From Planotetraspora phitsanulokensis (lineage in GTDB: Bacteria; Actinomycetota; Actinomycetes; Streptosporangiales; Streptosporangiaceae): 64,000 bases of DNA. Positions 45,476-54,186 of the stretch are shown piece by piece (position 1 is the first letter of the stretch; each line of letters begins with the position of its first letter). The DNA lies in assembly GCF_016863295.1 (NCBI RefSeq), contig NZ_BOOP01000008.1, forward strand, positions 248,001-312,000. Direction: 5' to 3'. The notes under the pieces were generated by a model. It was not told where the DNA came from, ran no database searches, and worked only from the letters and a program-made list of their open reading frames with translations. The position numbers and the translations under genes were made by a program.

Positions 45476-45763
45476 TTGATTCTGAAGACCATCGTGGACA
45501 GTTCGTTGGAACTGGCCGCGCCCTCGCAGCCCCCGGCAGGGGGAATCAACACCGAAGGCCTGGCGGACTTCCTCCGCACCTTCTTCGCGCCGCTGTTCCT
45601 CGTGGTCGTCTCGATCGTGGCGCTTTTCTTCCTCTTCACCCGTGAGATCACCAGGTTCGTGCAGTTCATCATTCTGGCGATCGCGATCGGTGTGATCTTC
45701 TATGTGCCCAACATCATCGAGGTGACGGCGAAGGCGATCGCGGGCGCACTCGGGATCAAGTGA
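45476..45763 (+). CDS. small membrane protein of the Tcp-type secretion operon
   Basis: A 95-residue protein starting at TTG 45476 with a strong GGGAGGGC site (45463-45470). Two hydrophobic helices follow a Pro/Gly region: FFAPLFLVVVSIVALFFLF (about residues 36-54) and FVQFIILAIAIGVIFYVP (about 61-78), with a charged TREITR turn between. It occupies the position of TcpD-like proteins between TcpC and TcpE genes in Gram-positive conjugation loci. The size and two helices also recall VirB2/VirB3-type components. Exact role unproved. Confidence 0.78.
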   Translation: MILKTIVDSSLELAAPSQPPAGGINTEGLADFLRTFFAPLFLVVVSIVALFFLFTREITRFVQFIILAIAIGVIFYVPNIIEVTAKAIAGALGIK

Positions 45764-45784
45764 TCCGGCGGAGAGGAGGATCGG

Positions 45785-48655
45785 GTGGATCTCCCCACAT
45801 ACACGAATATCTGGCGAATTGAGAAGCGGCTTTACAAGCTGTACGACCTGCGGCTGCCCATGCCTCTTCCGATCGTCTGGATCGGTGTGTTCGTGGGAGT
45901 CCTGGTCCCCTGGTGGCTCTTCCTCTGGCTCGTCGGAGTGCCGTTCGCGGCGCCCTGGCACGTGGTCTACCTGGTGCCGCCGGGAGTCATCACCTGGTTG
46001 TCCACCCGTCCGGTCATCGAGGGCAAGCGCCTCACCGAGGTGCTTCAGTCGCAGCTGCGCTACGTGGCGGAGCCGCGCATCTGGTGCCGGATGGCACCGG
46101 CCGCGGAGCCGGAGACGATCACATTGACCGCTCGCGTCTGGCGGACCGCTCCGTCGAGCGCGCCGGTCCGCGTCAAGGCGGCGCGCAAAGCCGTGGTGAC
46201 GGAGCCCGCGACCCAGGACGCGACGACCAAGAAGCGGAGCGCCGCGGCGAAGGGCGGCGGCGCCGAGACGAAGGCACGCGGCAGAGACAAGGTGCGTGGC
46301 ACCGCACCCAGGACGAGGACGCCCGAGACCGCGGCGAGAGGAGCCCGGGCCGGAGCCGGGGGGAACAGGGGCAGAGGCAAGTCCGTCGAGCCGTGGACCC
46401 CTGACCGCGTGATCCCGCCCCGCACGCTGCCGCCGGGCTCCGGCGGCCAACCCGCCTCCACGGGACGGTCCGCCACCGTGCATCCGGCGGTGGCGGCCGC
46501 CGCGGCCGCCGCGTCGCCGGTCAGCGACTCGCCGTCCGACGCGTGGAGCAGGCCCGCCGTGAAGCCGGCCACGACGGGTGAGCCCGTGAAGGGCGTTGCT
46601 GCGGACGAGCCGGTCTTCTACATGCCCAAGCCGCCCGCCTCCACGGGCGAGAAGCAACCCCCACCGATCCGCGTCGCGCTGCCGGAGCGGGCCACGCCGC
46701 CCGCGCTGCCTCCTGCGCCGCCGTCGGCGTCACCTGCGACCCCGTCCGGCCCGGCCGCCGAGGAGCCTGCCGCCCCCGTGCCGCCCATCGGCACCGAGGC
46801 GCTGCGGCGGCTGCGCAGGCTCGCGGCCAGCGCCGAGTCCGCACCCGAATCAGCGCCGGAACCCGATCCCCGGCCGACGCGTCACGCGAGTCCGGAGCCC
46901 GCGCGGGAGCTCGGCCCGGATGAGGTTCACAACCCGCCCCGCCATGCCGCCGCGGAGCCGGATCCCGTACAGGACGCCTCTCCTGAGGCGACGCGCGAAC
47001 CGGCGCTGCCCGAACCTGCGGCGGAGTCTGCCCAGGAGTCGCCGGCCCGGGAGTCACAGACCCAGAGCTCAACCGAGACTTCCGTCCAGGGCCCGGAGCA
47101 AGGAGCGGCACAGACGCCCGCACAGGCACCCGCGCAGGTCTCGGCACAGGCGCCCGTACAGGTCTCGGCTCAGGAGCCGGCACAGGACGCCTCGGAGAAC
47201 GTCTTCGGGGAGCCGGTGTCGGAAACCGAACTCGCCGGGCAAGCCGTTCAACCCGGGCAGGCCGTCCGACCCGAGGCGGACAGGGAGAGCCGGCCGGGCC
47301 CGAGCACCTCCGATCGGCAGCGGGAGGCATGGGAGCAGCACAGGAAGGGCCAGCCGCCGCGGCTGGTCCGTTCGGCCCAGCCCCCTGCCCCCACCGCCCC
47401 GGCGCCTACTCCCGCCACCTCGGCTGTTCCGCCCGTCCTGCCTCTCGCCGGTCGGACGCAGGCCGCCGAGGCGCCCGCCGCGCAGTCGCCTGCTGAGGCG
47501 CCCGCCGTCCAGCCCCAGGCTGAGGCACCCGCCGCACGGTCGGCTCCGCAGCCGGTCGCCGAGACGCCCGCCGTCCAGCCGGCCGCCGAGCGTTCCACGG
47601 GATCTCCCCAGGCGCCCGCGAACCCGTCGCCTGGCGCGGGCAGAGGCGTGTCGATCCGGAGGGTCCCCACCCTTCCCCAGGCGAGCGGCCCCGCCACTCC
47701 GGTGCTTCCTCCCGCCGCCCTGCCGTCCTCACCGGTGAACGAGCCCAGAGTCCGCCGCGTGGAGTCCGTCGTCGGGCGCGGCTCCTCCGGTGGGTGGCGC
47801 AGGATCGCCCAGGTGGTCGTCGGCGGAAGCCGTACCGACGGCATGGAGGTCGACGAGGCACGGACCCGCACGCCGCTCACCACGAGCCGGCGGATCATGG
47901 TGCTGGGGTGCACCGGCGGCGCCGGGCAGACGACCACGGCGCTCATGCTCGGCCACACGCTCGCCCGCTACCGGGAAGACCGGGTGTTGGCCCTCGACGC
48001 GAACACCGGGGACAACACGCTGACGACCCGGATCCAGGCCGAGTCGCCCGAGACGCTGAGCTCGCTGCTCGAAGGCTCGCACGCGCTGTCCGGCTATCTC
48101 GGGATGCGCGCCTACACCACGCGCTGCGAGTCGGGACTCGAGGTGGTCGGCGCAGACACCGACGCGGGGGCCGAGCAGCGCCTGTCCGACCGTGCTCTGC
48201 TGAACGACTGGCGCCGGACGCTCACCGCGCTGGACCAGCACTACCGTCTGGTCGTCGTCGACCCGGCCGCCGCGCTCGCCGCGCGGCTCCTGCCGTACAC
48301 CGATCAGCTGGTGCTGGTCGCGCCGGCGAGTGCGGACGCGTCGGACGCCATCGCCATGACGTACGAGTGGCTCGACGGCCACGGCGTCGCCGACCTCCGG
48401 CGCAGAGCCGTCATGGTGATCAACGGTGTGAGCAGGCGGAGCATGCCGGACGTCGAGCAGGCCGAGGCCGTGGCCAGTGGCCGCTGCCGGGCCATCGTCC
48501 GCGTGCCCTGGGAGGACGAGCTGGCTCCGGGGCGTCCTGGACCAGTTGACGTCAACCACCTCCGGATCGGAGGCCGCAGGGCGTACGTTGCACTTGCCGG
48601 AGTGATCGTGAGCGGCTTGGCGACGATCCAGGCGAAGCAGGAGGTGGCCAGATGA
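45785..48655 (+). CDS. TcpE-like membrane protein fused to a MinD/ParA-like ATPase domain
   Basis: A 956-residue fusion. Residues 1-120 match TcpE-type proteins: YTNIWRIEKRLYKLYDLRLP, two membrane segments (IVWIGVFVGVLVPWWLFLWL and an adjacent VVYLVPPGVITWL) and WLSTRPVIEGKRLTEVL. A linker of roughly 580 residues is built of Pro, Ala, Glu, Gln and Ser repeats. Residues of about 690-956 form a MinD/ParA-like domain: IMVLGCTGGAGQTTTALMLG, VLALDANTGDNTLTTRI, and LVVVDPAAALAARLLPYTDQLVLV. The usual Walker A lysine is Gln here. GTG 45785 follows GAGAGGAGG. ESX-linked proteins of EspI type share the idea of a Pro-rich region plus MinD domain; ATP use here is uncertain. Confidence 0.85.
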   Translation: MDLPTYTNIWRIEKRLYKLYDLRLPMPLPIVWIGVFVGVLVPWWLFLWLVGVPFAAPWHVVYLVPPGVITWLSTRPVIEGKRLTEVLQSQLRYVAEPRIWCRMAPAAEPETITLTARVWRTAPSSAPVRVKAARKAVVTEPATQDATTKKRSAAAKGGGAETKARGRDKVRGTAPRTRTPETAARGARAGAGGNRGRGKSVEPWTPDRVIPPRTLPPGSGGQPASTGRSATVHPAVAAAAAAASPVSDSPSDAWSRPAVKPATTGEPVKGVAADEPVFYMPKPPASTGEKQPPPIRVALPERATPPALPPAPPSASPATPSGPAAEEPAAPVPPIGTEALRRLRRLAASAESAPESAPEPDPRPTRHASPEPARELGPDEVHNPPRHAAAEPDPVQDASPEATREPALPEPAAESAQESPARESQTQSSTETSVQGPEQGAAQTPAQAPAQVSAQAPVQVSAQEPAQDASENVFGEPVSETELAGQAVQPGQAVRPEADRESRPGPSTSDRQREAWEQHRKGQPPRLVRSAQPPAPTAPAPTPATSAVPPVLPLAGRTQAAEAPAAQSPAEAPAVQPQAEAPAARSAPQPVAETPAVQPAAERSTGSPQAPANPSPGAGRGVSIRRVPTLPQASGPATPVLPPAALPSSPVNEPRVRRVESVVGRGSSGGWRRIAQVVVGGSRTDGMEVDEARTRTPLTTSRRIMVLGCTGGAGQTTTALMLGHTLARYREDRVLALDANTGDNTLTTRIQAESPETLSSLLEGSHALSGYLGMRAYTTRCESGLEVVGADTDAGAEQRLSDRALLNDWRRTLTALDQHYRLVVVDPAAALAARLLPYTDQLVLVAPASADASDAIAMTYEWLDGHGVADLRRRAVMVINGVSRRSMPDVEQAEAVASGRCRAIVRVPWEDELAPGRPGPVDVNHLRIGGRRAYVALAGVIVSGLATIQAKQEVAR

Positions 48656-48672
48656 GCGCCCGGTGCGGGCGG

Positions 48673-48756
48673 GGAAGCCGGTGAGCGACCGATGAGCGCG
48701 GGAGCGAACCCGACGAGCGGGCGGCGCGTGAGGAAGCCGGTGAGCGACCGATGAGC
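48673..48756 (+). repeat. 25-bp direct repeat carrying ribosome site and start of the VirB4-like gene
   Basis: GGAAGCCGGTGAGCGACCGA plus TGAGC occurs at 48673-48697 and again at 48732-48756, 59 bp apart and identical. The second copy supplies the start codon of the VirB4-like gene. The first starts a 20-codon mini-frame (48692-48754) whose TGA overlaps the VirB4-like ATG (ATGA). A 10-codon frame (48652-48684) similarly overlaps the end of the preceding gene. Confidence 0.85.
48692..48754 (+). CDS. 20-codon leader frame before the VirB4-like gene
   Basis: ATG 48692 opens a frame encoding MSAGANPTSGRRVRKPVSDR and stops at TGA 48752-48754, overlapping the next gene's ATG. It was produced by duplication of the VirB4-like start region. 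It probably matters only for translational coupling; a functional peptide is not supported. Confidence 0.3.
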   Translation: MSAGANPTSGRRVRKPVSDR

Positions 48757-51231
48757 AAGCAGGCACGCAGCCGTCTCGCGGTGCGGTACTTCGACGACCG
48801 GGTCCTTCTCACCGACTCGGCGGCGTGGGCCTACTTCCGGTTGCCGACGGTGAGCTACGAGTTCCTCACCCCCGAGGAGCGGGAGGCCCTCGCCACCAAC
48901 ATCACGATCGCCCTGGCCGCGATCAGGATGCCCGACGCCGAGGTGCATCTGCGCATCGCGCATCGGGCGTATCCGGCGGCCGAATGGGCGATGGCGCTCA
49001 ACGCCACCTCCGACGAGGGCCCGGGCTGGCGGGACTACCTGGAGGAGATGTACCGCCACGTCTGGGCGAAGGACTTCTGGAGCAAGGAGGTCTACCTCGG
49101 CGTACGGCTCGGCCCGCGCGGCGCCCAGATCGGCGGCGGGGTGCTGTCCCAGCTGTTCGGCTTCTACCAGCGCAGCGAGCGTGCGCTCGGGATCGAGGAC
49201 GACCACGTCCCCGACCGCGAGATCGAGCGGTGGACGGGCCAGGCGGAACGGCTCGGCCGGGCCCTGACCTCCAGCGCCCTCTACGCGCGGCACGCCACGT
49301 CCACGGAGATCGCCTGGTTGTTCCAGCACGCCGCCTCGGGAGCGCTCGGCGAGCCCTCCGCTTCGGCTTCGCCGCGCCGCAGGTGGGGCAAGGGCGAGAT
49401 CGAGGCCCTGGTCGAGGGACAGATCCACAACGGCAGGTCGTTGTTGCGGCTCGAGCAGACGTCGGGGGAGGCGTTCACCGCCCACCTGTCCTTCGCCCGG
49501 TTCCCCGACCTGATGGCCTTCCCCGACGGCGAGCCGTGGCTGCACTTCGCCGACCAGCTGCCGTTCCCGGTGGAGATCTCCAGCAGGATGCGGCTGATCT
49601 CGCCGGTGCGCGCGAGCAAGGACGTGGCCAGGAAGCTGGCGCACGCGCGCGACATGGACATCCACATCCGCGAGGCGGGGGCGGAGGCGCCCCTCGCGCT
49701 GGCGGAGCAGATCGACGCCGCGCGGATGCTGGAACACGGCATCACCAAGGAGCGGCTCCCGTTCGTGTACGGCTGGCACCGGCTGAGCGTCAGCGCGCCC
49801 ACGGAGGAGATCTGCATTCAGCGGGTCGAGGCGGTCGTCGAGCACTACCGCGACATCGGCATCGACGTCGTCAACTCCACCGGCGACCAGTTCTCGCTGT
49901 TCTGTGAGGCGCTGCCGGGTGAGAAGGTGCGGGTCAACGCCTACGCCCAGCGTCAGCCCCTCCGGACGATCGCGGGCGGCATGTCGACGGCGACCGTGGA
50001 GCTGGGCGACCGGGTGGAGGAGTCGAACGCCGGCTGGGTCGGGCCGTACATCGGGGAGACCCTGGGTCGGGCCCGCAGCATCGTCCACTTCGACCCGCTG
50101 GTCGCGGCCACCAGGAACCGCCCGACCGCCATCGCGATCACGGGCGAGCCCGGGGGCGGCAAGACGACGCTCGCGCTCCTGCTGATCTACCAGATGGCCC
50201 TGCGCGGCGTGACCGTCGCCGTCATCGACCCGAAGGGCGACGCGGAGTCGCTGGTCCAGCTTCTCCAGCGGCGCGGCCGCAAGGCGCGGATCATTCCGCT
50301 GGGGTCGGCCGCGCCCGGCCTGCTCGACCCGTTCTCGTTCGGTGACGACATCGCGGCGAAGAAGACGATGGCCTCCGAGACGTTGCGGCTCCTGCTGCCC
50401 CGCATGTCGGAGGAGCGCGAGTCGGCGATGATCCAGGCGGTGGCCGCGGTCTCCAACGAGCCGGACCCGTCGCTCGGCAAGGTGGTCGACCATCTGGAGC
50501 AGTCCGCGGACCCGGCGTCGAAGAACCTCGGGGCCGTGCTGCGGTCGATGTCCGAGATGCATCTCGCCCGGCTCTGCTTCGACACGTTCGGCGGCGACCA
50601 GATCGACACCGAGGGATGGACCACGGTGTTCACGCTGGGCGGTCTCACGCTGCCCGACGTGACGACCACGCGGGACGACTACTCCTACGAGCAGCGGCTG
50701 TCGGTGGCCCTGCTGTATCTGGTGTCCCAGTTCGCCCGGCGGCTGATGAACGGGCTCGACCGGCGCACGCCCAAGGCGATCTTCCTCGACGAGGCGTGGG
50801 CGATCACGTCCACGCCCGAGGGCGCCAAGCTGGTGCCGGAGGTCTCCCGGATGGGCCGCTCGCGCAACACGGCCCTGGTCCTGGTGTCCCAGAACGCGGG
50901 CGACCTCCTCAACGAGCAGGTCACCAACTGCCTCTCCTCGGTCTTCGCGTTCCGCTCCTCCGAGCGGGTCGAGGTCGGGCACGTGATGGAACTGCTCGGG
51001 GTCGACTCGTCCGAGGAGCACAAGGCCGTCCTGCGGTCGCTCGGCAACGGCGAATGCATCTTCCGGGACCTGGACGGCAGGGCGGGCCGTATCGGGGTGG
51101 ACCTCGTCTCGGAGGAACTCCTTCAGTGGCTCGATACCAATCCGACGCACGACAAACCAGGCGAAAGCGTGCATGATCGTCTTAGCGGGGGCGCAGACCG
51201 GTCGGGGGTCGCTCAGGAGGTGCGGTCTTGA
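48751..51231 (+). CDS. VirB4-like conjugation/secretion ATPase
   Basis: An 826-residue ATPase, the motor class of type IV secretion. The N-terminal half (residues 1-420) has few motifs (YFDDRVLLTDSAAWAYFRLP at the start). The ATPase half has Walker A AITGEPGGGKTTLALLL (about residues 468-484), VIDPKGDAESLVQLL, and Walker B KAIFLDEAWAITS (about 674-686), with VSQNAGDLLN and FAFRSSERVEVG after it. These are VirB4/TraU-type features, without a membrane anchor that would suggest a VirD4 coupling protein. It starts at ATG 48751 within a duplicated leader and ends in TTGA overlap with the next gene. Confidence 0.92.
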   Translation: MSKQARSRLAVRYFDDRVLLTDSAAWAYFRLPTVSYEFLTPEEREALATNITIALAAIRMPDAEVHLRIAHRAYPAAEWAMALNATSDEGPGWRDYLEEMYRHVWAKDFWSKEVYLGVRLGPRGAQIGGGVLSQLFGFYQRSERALGIEDDHVPDREIERWTGQAERLGRALTSSALYARHATSTEIAWLFQHAASGALGEPSASASPRRRWGKGEIEALVEGQIHNGRSLLRLEQTSGEAFTAHLSFARFPDLMAFPDGEPWLHFADQLPFPVEISSRMRLISPVRASKDVARKLAHARDMDIHIREAGAEAPLALAEQIDAARMLEHGITKERLPFVYGWHRLSVSAPTEEICIQRVEAVVEHYRDIGIDVVNSTGDQFSLFCEALPGEKVRVNAYAQRQPLRTIAGGMSTATVELGDRVEESNAGWVGPYIGETLGRARSIVHFDPLVAATRNRPTAIAITGEPGGGKTTLALLLIYQMALRGVTVAVIDPKGDAESLVQLLQRRGRKARIIPLGSAAPGLLDPFSFGDDIAAKKTMASETLRLLLPRMSEERESAMIQAVAAVSNEPDPSLGKVVDHLEQSADPASKNLGAVLRSMSEMHLARLCFDTFGGDQIDTEGWTTVFTLGGLTLPDVTTTRDDYSYEQRLSVALLYLVSQFARRLMNGLDRRTPKAIFLDEAWAITSTPEGAKLVPEVSRMGRSRNTALVLVSQNAGDLLNEQVTNCLSSVFAFRSSERVEVGHVMELLGVDSSEEHKAVLRSLGNGECIFRDLDGRAGRIGVDLVSEELLQWLDTNPTHDKPGESVHDRLSGGADRSGVAQEVRS

Positions 51232-53522
51232 GATTGCGCAGGAACGGTCGCGTCCGATTCGGAGTACGGCGCAAACTCGCCCTGCTCCTCGTCGCCTTCG
51301 CGGCGTTCGTGATGATGCCGTTCGCGTTTCCCGCCGACACGGCGAGCGCGGCCGGGCCGTGTGACCTCTCGTCCGAACTCGCCCCCGAGATCGTGGGCGG
51401 CGGCGTCGACGGCCTGGTGCAGCCTCCGCCGCCGGACGCGGCCGGCACGGCGGGAGCGGTGGCGCCGCAGGCGCCCCGGGAGCCGCTCACCAACTACGAC
51501 CGGTACGGCATGGCCGGTCAGTATTGGCACACCTACGGCCTCGGCTGCTCGGACGTCACGGCCGTCCTCGGCAACGCCTGGGCCAACACGGTCTTCTCCT
51601 GGGCCAAGGCGGTCGACCGGCTGACGATCAGCACCTACCAGGCCGCGGCCACCGAAGGACCGCTCCAGCCGATCAAGAACGTGGCCGACGAGATCGTCAC
51701 CAACCTGGCCGACGCGATGTACTGGCCCTACCTGCGGCCGATCGTCATCCTCGGCGCCATCTGGCTCATGTGGTACGGCCTGATCCGCAAACGGGCGACC
51801 ACCACGACCGAGGGCGTCGTCTGGATGGTCATCGCGGTCACCGCGGCCGTGTGGTTCTTCAGCCGCCCGGGCGACTTCACCTCACTCGGCAAGACCGTGA
51901 CCGACAAGACCGGAGAGATCGTCAACTCGGCCTTCTCGGGGCTGCCCGGAGCGGGCGGCGCGTCCTGCCTGCCGGCCAAGGGCGACACCACCGCGCAGGC
52001 CCAGCCCGGCGGGTACGGCCAGCAGGGGACGCCGGGCGTCGACCAGAACGCCGACGCGCTGTGGTCCACGCTCGTGTGCAAGCCCTGGCTGATGGGCGAG
52101 TTCGGCACCGCCGACGCGAACGCCCCGATCATCAAGGCCTTCGGCGCCAAGCTGCTCGACATCCAGGCGATCGACGCCTCCGAACAGGCCGCCAAACAGA
52201 TGCCGAGCGGCGACGCCCATCAGAAGCGGTTCGAGGAGGAGGTCGCCAAGCCGCTGGAGAACAACCCCACGTTCTTCCTCCTCCAGGGCAAGGACTGGAC
52301 CAGCCGCCTCGGCATCGCCATCGGCGCCTTCCTCGCCGCGATGGTCGCGGGCCTGCTCATCTTCCTGGTGGCGGTGTCGCTGCTGGTGCTCAAGGTGGGC
52401 TTCCTGCTGTTGCTGATGCTCGGGCCGGTGTTCCTGCTCATCGGCGTGCACCCGGGCTCCGGGCGCATCATCGCGATGCGCTGGGTCGAGATGCTGGTCG
52501 GCACGTTGTTGCGCCAGGCCGTGCTGGCCCTCGTCCTGGGCGTCCTGGTGTACGGCTACGCGCTGATCATCTCGACCAACCTGCCGTGGGGGATGCAGAT
52601 CCTGTTCATGGCGTTGCTGACGATCGCCGTCTTCTTCTACAGACGGCCGTTCCAGCATCTGTTCGCCTCGATGGACGGTCACACGCTCACGACCAGGATG
52701 CTCGGGGACGCCGCGACCGCACCCACGCTGTCGCGCGCGGCCAACGCCCTGCCGCCGGTGGCGGCCACGCGCGCCGCCCGGTGGGGCCTGCGCAAGGCCG
52801 AGCCCGTCATGGGCGCGGCCGCGATGGCGACCGGAGCGGGCACCGCCGCCGCGGCGGCGACGTCCGTCGCGCAGGGACGCGTCCGCGGTGAGGAAGGGGC
52901 GGCCACGGCGCAGGGTCAGGCCCGTGCCAGGGCCGGCGCCCAGCCGGAGCCGCTGGAGACCGACCCGCAGGCCGCCGGGCGCCGTAAGGCCGGGGGAACG
53001 GTTCCCCGCACCGGTTCGGCGCCGCCGCTCAACCTCACGGGCGTCCGGCCCGCCGACGCTCCCCGGTCGTCCCGGCCCGCGCGTCCGGGGCGTCCCCCGG
53101 CGAGCACGCCCTCACGCGGCGGCGGAAGCAGCGGTGGCGGCGGCGGATCGGTCCCGAGCTCCGGATCCGGGTCGGGATCGAGATCGGGCTCCGGTGGGGG
53201 CGGCGGCTGGTTCAGCGGCCGTTCGGGCGGTTGGGCCTCCCGGCCCGCCGCACCCAGCGGCTCACGCGGTTTAGGCGGTGGTCGATCGTCCGGCGGTGGT
53301 GGCGGCGGCTCCTCCTCGTCGTCACGCCGATCCGACTCGTCCGGAGGCTCGGGAGGCCGCTCCCGCCCGGCGCCTCCGCGTGACAACGGGTCCTCCAGCA
53401 GGTCGAGGTCCTCCGACGCGCCGCCGTTGTGGCTGCAGAGCAGGGGCGACACCAGGCGGGGATCCGGCGACGCCGCTCCGTTCTGGGCGCGTCCCACCGA
53501 CAGAGACTCTCGAGACAGCTGA
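51228..53522 (+). CDS. TrbL/VirB6-like polytopic membrane protein with Gly/Ser tail
   Basis: A 764-residue protein starting at TTG 51228, which overlaps the upstream stop (TTGA) and follows AGGAGGTG at 51215-51222. The signal peptide is about residues 15-42 (LALLLVAFAAFVMMPFAFP then ADTASAA). There are about six or seven membrane helices between residues 165 and 475 (for example YLRPIVILGAIWLMWYGLI, AGLLIFLVAVSLLVLKVGFL, VLALVLGVLVYGYALIIST), with the GPVFLLIG block of TrbL/VirB6 proteins. After residue 520 the protein is Ala/Pro then Gly/Ser/Arg-rich for 240 residues. It should form the membrane channel core with the VirB4-like ATPase. Confidence 0.88.
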   Translation: MRLRRNGRVRFGVRRKLALLLVAFAAFVMMPFAFPADTASAAGPCDLSSELAPEIVGGGVDGLVQPPPPDAAGTAGAVAPQAPREPLTNYDRYGMAGQYWHTYGLGCSDVTAVLGNAWANTVFSWAKAVDRLTISTYQAAATEGPLQPIKNVADEIVTNLADAMYWPYLRPIVILGAIWLMWYGLIRKRATTTTEGVVWMVIAVTAAVWFFSRPGDFTSLGKTVTDKTGEIVNSAFSGLPGAGGASCLPAKGDTTAQAQPGGYGQQGTPGVDQNADALWSTLVCKPWLMGEFGTADANAPIIKAFGAKLLDIQAIDASEQAAKQMPSGDAHQKRFEEEVAKPLENNPTFFLLQGKDWTSRLGIAIGAFLAAMVAGLLIFLVAVSLLVLKVGFLLLLMLGPVFLLIGVHPGSGRIIAMRWVEMLVGTLLRQAVLALVLGVLVYGYALIISTNLPWGMQILFMALLTIAVFFYRRPFQHLFASMDGHTLTTRMLGDAATAPTLSRAANALPPVAATRAARWGLRKAEPVMGAAAMATGAGTAAAAATSVAQGRVRGEEGAATAQGQARARAGAQPEPLETDPQAAGRRKAGGTVPRTGSAPPLNLTGVRPADAPRSSRPARPGRPPASTPSRGGGSSGGGGGSVPSSGSGSGSRSGSGGGGGWFSGRSGGWASRPAAPSGSRGLGGGRSSGGGGGGSSSSSRRSDSSGGSGGRSRPAPPRDNGSSSRSRSSDAPPLWLQSRGDTRRGSGDAAPFWARPTDRDSRDS

Positions 53523-53532
53523 CGCAGGCTTC

Positions 53533-54186
53533 ATGACCACCCAGGGAACCGACCGCAGAAAAGGGCTCGCGTTCGCGGGCGCCGTCGCCGTGCTCGCGGC
53601 CGTCGGCGTGTATCTGACGATGAGCCCGTCGACCGGAGGCGGCGACCGCGACCGCACGGAGACGGTGGCGGGGACCGCCCCGGCCACCGTCGTGTCCAGC
53701 CCGCCTCCGGCCGCCGCGCCGAGCCAGGTGGCCGTCACTCCCGGGACGTTCGACGTCTACCGCTACCTGCCGCTGTCGCGGAGCGAGCTGGGCGCGGCGG
53801 CCGACCTCGCCCAGCGGTTCACCGCCTCCTACGGGACGTTCGAGTACTCCGAGGATCCGGCGGCCTTCGCGTCGCGGCTGAACGCGTTCTCGACGAACGA
53901 GTTCGGCGAGCAGCTCACCCGGGCCATGACCGATCCGGCGGTGGTCGAGCAGAACAAGGCCGACCGTGTCGTCTCCAAGGGGTCGGCGCAGGTGGAGTCC
54001 ATCCGCGACATGACGCCCAACATGGTGGTGTTCGTCGTCGGCTCCGTCCGCCATGTGATCGCCCAGAGCGGTGAGAAGGACCAGAACGACCAGTACGCCG
54101 TGACCGTGGTCAAGGCGGCCGCCGACTGGCGGGTCTACGACATGCAGCCCGCCGGCGCCGGCCAGGACGGGGACACCTCGCCGTGA
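53533..54186 (+). CDS. membrane-anchored NTF2-like component of the secretion operon
   Basis: A 217-residue protein with one N-terminal anchor (about residues 11-29, GLAFAGAVAVLAAVGVYLTM), a Thr/Pro/Ala linker, and an exported domain of about 140 residues (LSRSELGAAADLAQRFTASYGTFEYSEDPAAF, described in part, then MVVFVVGSVRHVIAQSGEKDQNDQYAVTVVKAAADWRVYDMQPAG). The pattern of helix followed by strands is like NTF2/VirB8 domains, so it may pair with the TcpC-like protein. ATG 53533 lies 10 bases after the TrbL-like stop; its own stop overlaps the next GTG (GTGA). Confidence 0.78.
   Translation: MTTQGTDRRKGLAFAGAVAVLAAVGVYLTMSPSTGGGDRDRTETVAGTAPATVVSSPPPAAAPSQVAVTPGTFDVYRYLPLSRSELGAAADLAQRFTASYGTFEYSEDPAAFASRLNAFSTNEFGEQLTRAMTDPAVVEQNKADRVVSKGSAQVESIRDMTPNMVVFVVGSVRHVIAQSGEKDQNDQYAVTVVKAAADWRVYDMQPAGAGQDGDTSP

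Noticed and set aside
48673-48756. Attachment site or mobile-element end at the 25-bp repeat
   Set aside because: The copies lie inside an operon, include ribosome site and start codon, and no integrase or transposase is present.
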